Shown in pieces: positions 13,347 through 14,487 of a stretch of 14,487 nucleotides of DNA. The DNA is from PGYR01 sp041675005 (GTDB taxonomy: Bacteria; Bacteroidota; Ignavibacteria; Kapaibacteriales; UBA2268). Positions within the stretch are counted from its first letter, which is position 1. Every line of letters starts with the position of its first letter. The stretch covers positions 1 to 14,487 of the forward strand of contig JBAYUQ010000037.1 of the NCBI GenBank assembly GCA_041675005.1, written 5' to 3'. Position numbers and translations under genes: made by a program. Below the pieces are notes generated by a model. That model did not search any database. It saw only the letters and a list, made by a program, of their open reading frames with translations, and was not told the origin of the DNA.

Positions 13347-14341
13347 TGAGAGTAAGTACTAATTCTATATATAGAGATTACCAAAGAAATCTGAATGACT
13401 CACAATTCAAAGTCAACAAAGAGAATCTTCGAATTTCTTCAGGTAAAAAGAATCACAGCATAGCTGAGAATACTGCTGATGTTGTAGATGCAGACTTATT
13501 CCGAAATAAGATAAGCCGCAACGAATCTTTTCTCAATAATATCGGCTCTAATCTAGATAGATTGCAACAGACAGACACTACTCTACGAGAAATCTCTGAT
13601 AAAATGCAAGAAATAAGAGACTATGTAGTAGATGTATCTAAGACGAGTACTGGCTATAACCACTTTGCAATAGCTCAATCTATCAAAGGAGCATTAGAAG
13701 ACATAGTAACCTTAGCTAATTCTGACAATAATGGTGCTTATCTATTCTCAGGAAATATGACTTCACCTAAAGATATAAAGAACGCAAACCCAACTCTGAA
13801 TAATTTACCTTTCGAGATAATACAAGGCACAGCTACACCGACCAATCCGTCTGGGTTGTCGATTGTTTACAAAGGGAATAACGAAGATATAAACGTAAAT
13901 ATAACTGATAAATCACAAGAAAGGGTGAACACCAAAGCTGAAGAAATATTCGGTGCTGGTGGCACAGAAGCTCTTCAGAAAATCATTGATATTTACAATG
14001 TAGTAGCTTTCGATCAATCGGGTGCACAAAGACCAGCAAGGACTTTGCTAAATTCAGATGAGCTAGCCGAGCTAAACACTTTACAAAAAGATATAGCTGA
14101 TAAATATGACGAGATGAACATATTAGCGGCAGTGAACGGTAGTAAAATAAACCGACTGGAAAGCACAAGAAACTTCTTATTAGATGAAAATCTTCGATTA
14201 GACGAATACCGCTCTATCAAAGAAGACACCGACATAGCCGAATCAGCTATGAATCTAAAGAAAGAAGAAAACATTCTCCAATTCGCACTACAAGTAGGTA
14301 GCCGAATCAACCAACTGAATCTATTCCAGTTTCTGAGTTAG
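13346..14341 (+). CDS. flgL: Hook-filament junction protein FlgL (HAP3)
   Basis: A 331-residue flagellin-like protein. The N-terminal helical domain starts MRVSTNSIYRDYQRNLNDSQ and has RISSGKK (29-35); the diagnostic NNGAYLFSG at about 128-136 separates FlgL from flagellin. The C-terminal domain has LAAVNGSKINRLESTRNFLL, then EDTDIAESAMNLKKEENILQ, ending in RINQLNLFQFLS. FlgL forms the second junction layer, on which the filament is built. It overlaps flgK by one base (TAATG), so translation is likely coupled. It is the last gene of the operon in the window; no clear hairpin-plus-T terminator follows. Confidence 0.93.
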   Translation: MRVSTNSIYRDYQRNLNDSQFKVNKENLRISSGKKNHSIAENTADVVDADLFRNKISRNESFLNNIGSNLDRLQQTDTTLREISDKMQEIRDYVVDVSKTSTGYNHFAIAQSIKGALEDIVTLANSDNNGAYLFSGNMTSPKDIKNANPTLNNLPFEIIQGTATPTNPSGLSIVYKGNNEDINVNITDKSQERVNTKAEEIFGAGGTEALQKIIDIYNVVAFDQSGAQRPARTLLNSDELAELNTLQKDIADKYDEMNILAAVNGSKINRLESTRNFLLDENLRLDEYRSIKEDTDIAESAMNLKKEENILQFALQVGSRINQLNLFQFLS

Positions 14342-14380
14342 GAGTTAGCTATTCAATGAAGTGAAATGCCTGTGCTGAGC
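14341..14380. repeat. Partial inverted copy (D) of the mosaic repeat, after flgL
   Basis: GCCTGTGCTGAG (14368-14379) is the exact reverse complement of 1443-1454 in copy A, and GTTAGCT near 14344 matches AGCTAAC in the same inverted sense. A small AATGC/GCATT stem (14365-14383) is formed here but has no T-run. The copy begins at the flgL stop codon. Confidence 0.4.
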
Positions 14381-14402
14381 ATTCTAAGATAAAACCAAAT
14401 AT

Positions 14403-14487
14403 TTAATTAAATAATTTCACATATTGTCCCTCTCTTTTAGCAACAGCAAATATACGAAGTACTAATTTATTAGCTACAGCATTTAGA
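14403..14487 (-). CDS. C-terminal tail of a probable IS110-family transposase (partial)
   Basis: The minus strand from the window edge reads 27 codons to a TAA at 14405-14403. The peptide LNAVANKLVLRIFAVAKREG, then QYVKLFN, matches the style of the C-terminal end of IS110/IS116/IS902 transposases, where a conserved helix of the type 'AVANKLLRxxFAVxK' closes the second domain. Only the tail is visible, so intactness of the element cannot be judged. It lies 61 nt from the flgL stop and converges with the flagellar operon. Confidence 0.55.
   Translation of the reverse strand, partial: LNAVANKLVLRIFAVAKREGQYVKLFN

Noticed and set aside
14401..14412. Palindrome ATTTAATTAAAT as a terminator for flgL
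   Set aside because: It is purely AT, too weak to act as a terminator stem, and lies across the end of the transposase tail.

Overview
The window reads as an AT-rich bacterial chromosome segment. Many isoleucines use ATA and many arginines use AGA. Two promoter candidates in the divergent intergenic gap resemble the Bacteroidota type (TTTG, 19-nt gap, TAnnTTTG). Together with a flagellar operon, orphan nuoAB and an FtsX/LolC-type permease, this fits a flagellated member of the wider Bacteroidota/Chlorobiota/Ignavibacteriota/Kapabacteria group. That placement is an inference from style and promoter form; there is no rRNA or other marker to fix it.

Layout. (1) Positions 1-943, minus strand: the N-terminal part of a secreted beta-propeller (WD40-like) protein that runs off the left edge. 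(2) 944-1637: a gene-free stretch filled with degenerate dispersed repeats. (3) 1638-3492, minus strand: a GT-C-type membrane glycosyltransferase-like protein overlapping a small DUF3817-type membrane protein. (4) 3493-3661: a divergent promoter region. (5) 3662-4632, plus strand: nuoA and nuoB of respiratory complex I, closed by a rho-independent terminator, so split from the rest of nuo. (6) 4686-5102: a second gene-free stretch carrying the same repeat families. (7) 5103-6311: a solitary LolC/LolE-like permease. (8) 6476-14341: a tightly packed flagellar operon in the order small unknown ORF, flgF, flgG, flgA, flgH, flgI, flgJ (fused to a lytic transglycosylase), flgN-like, flgK, flgL. (9) 14403-14487, minus strand: the C-terminal tail of a probable IS110-family transposase running off the right edge.

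The flagellar block builds the outer half of the basal body and the hook-filament junction: rod parts FlgF and FlgG, P-ring FlgI with its chaperone FlgA, L-ring FlgH, rod-cap/peptidoglycan enzyme FlgJ, export chaperone FlgN and junction proteins FlgK and FlgL. Proximal rod (flgB, flgC, fliE), hook (flgD, flgE), motor and export genes are not here. A well-spaced sigma-54-like motif ends 11 nt before the ATG of the first small gene, and five of the seven junctions from flgG to flgL are the same TAATATG arrangement.

No wholly new system stands out. The points most worth a second look are an FlgH with no lipobox cysteine, the FlgJ-SLT fusion, the predicted leaderless sigma-54 start, the small unknown first gene, and the mosaic repeat family that occupies both large intergenic regions and reappears just after flgL.
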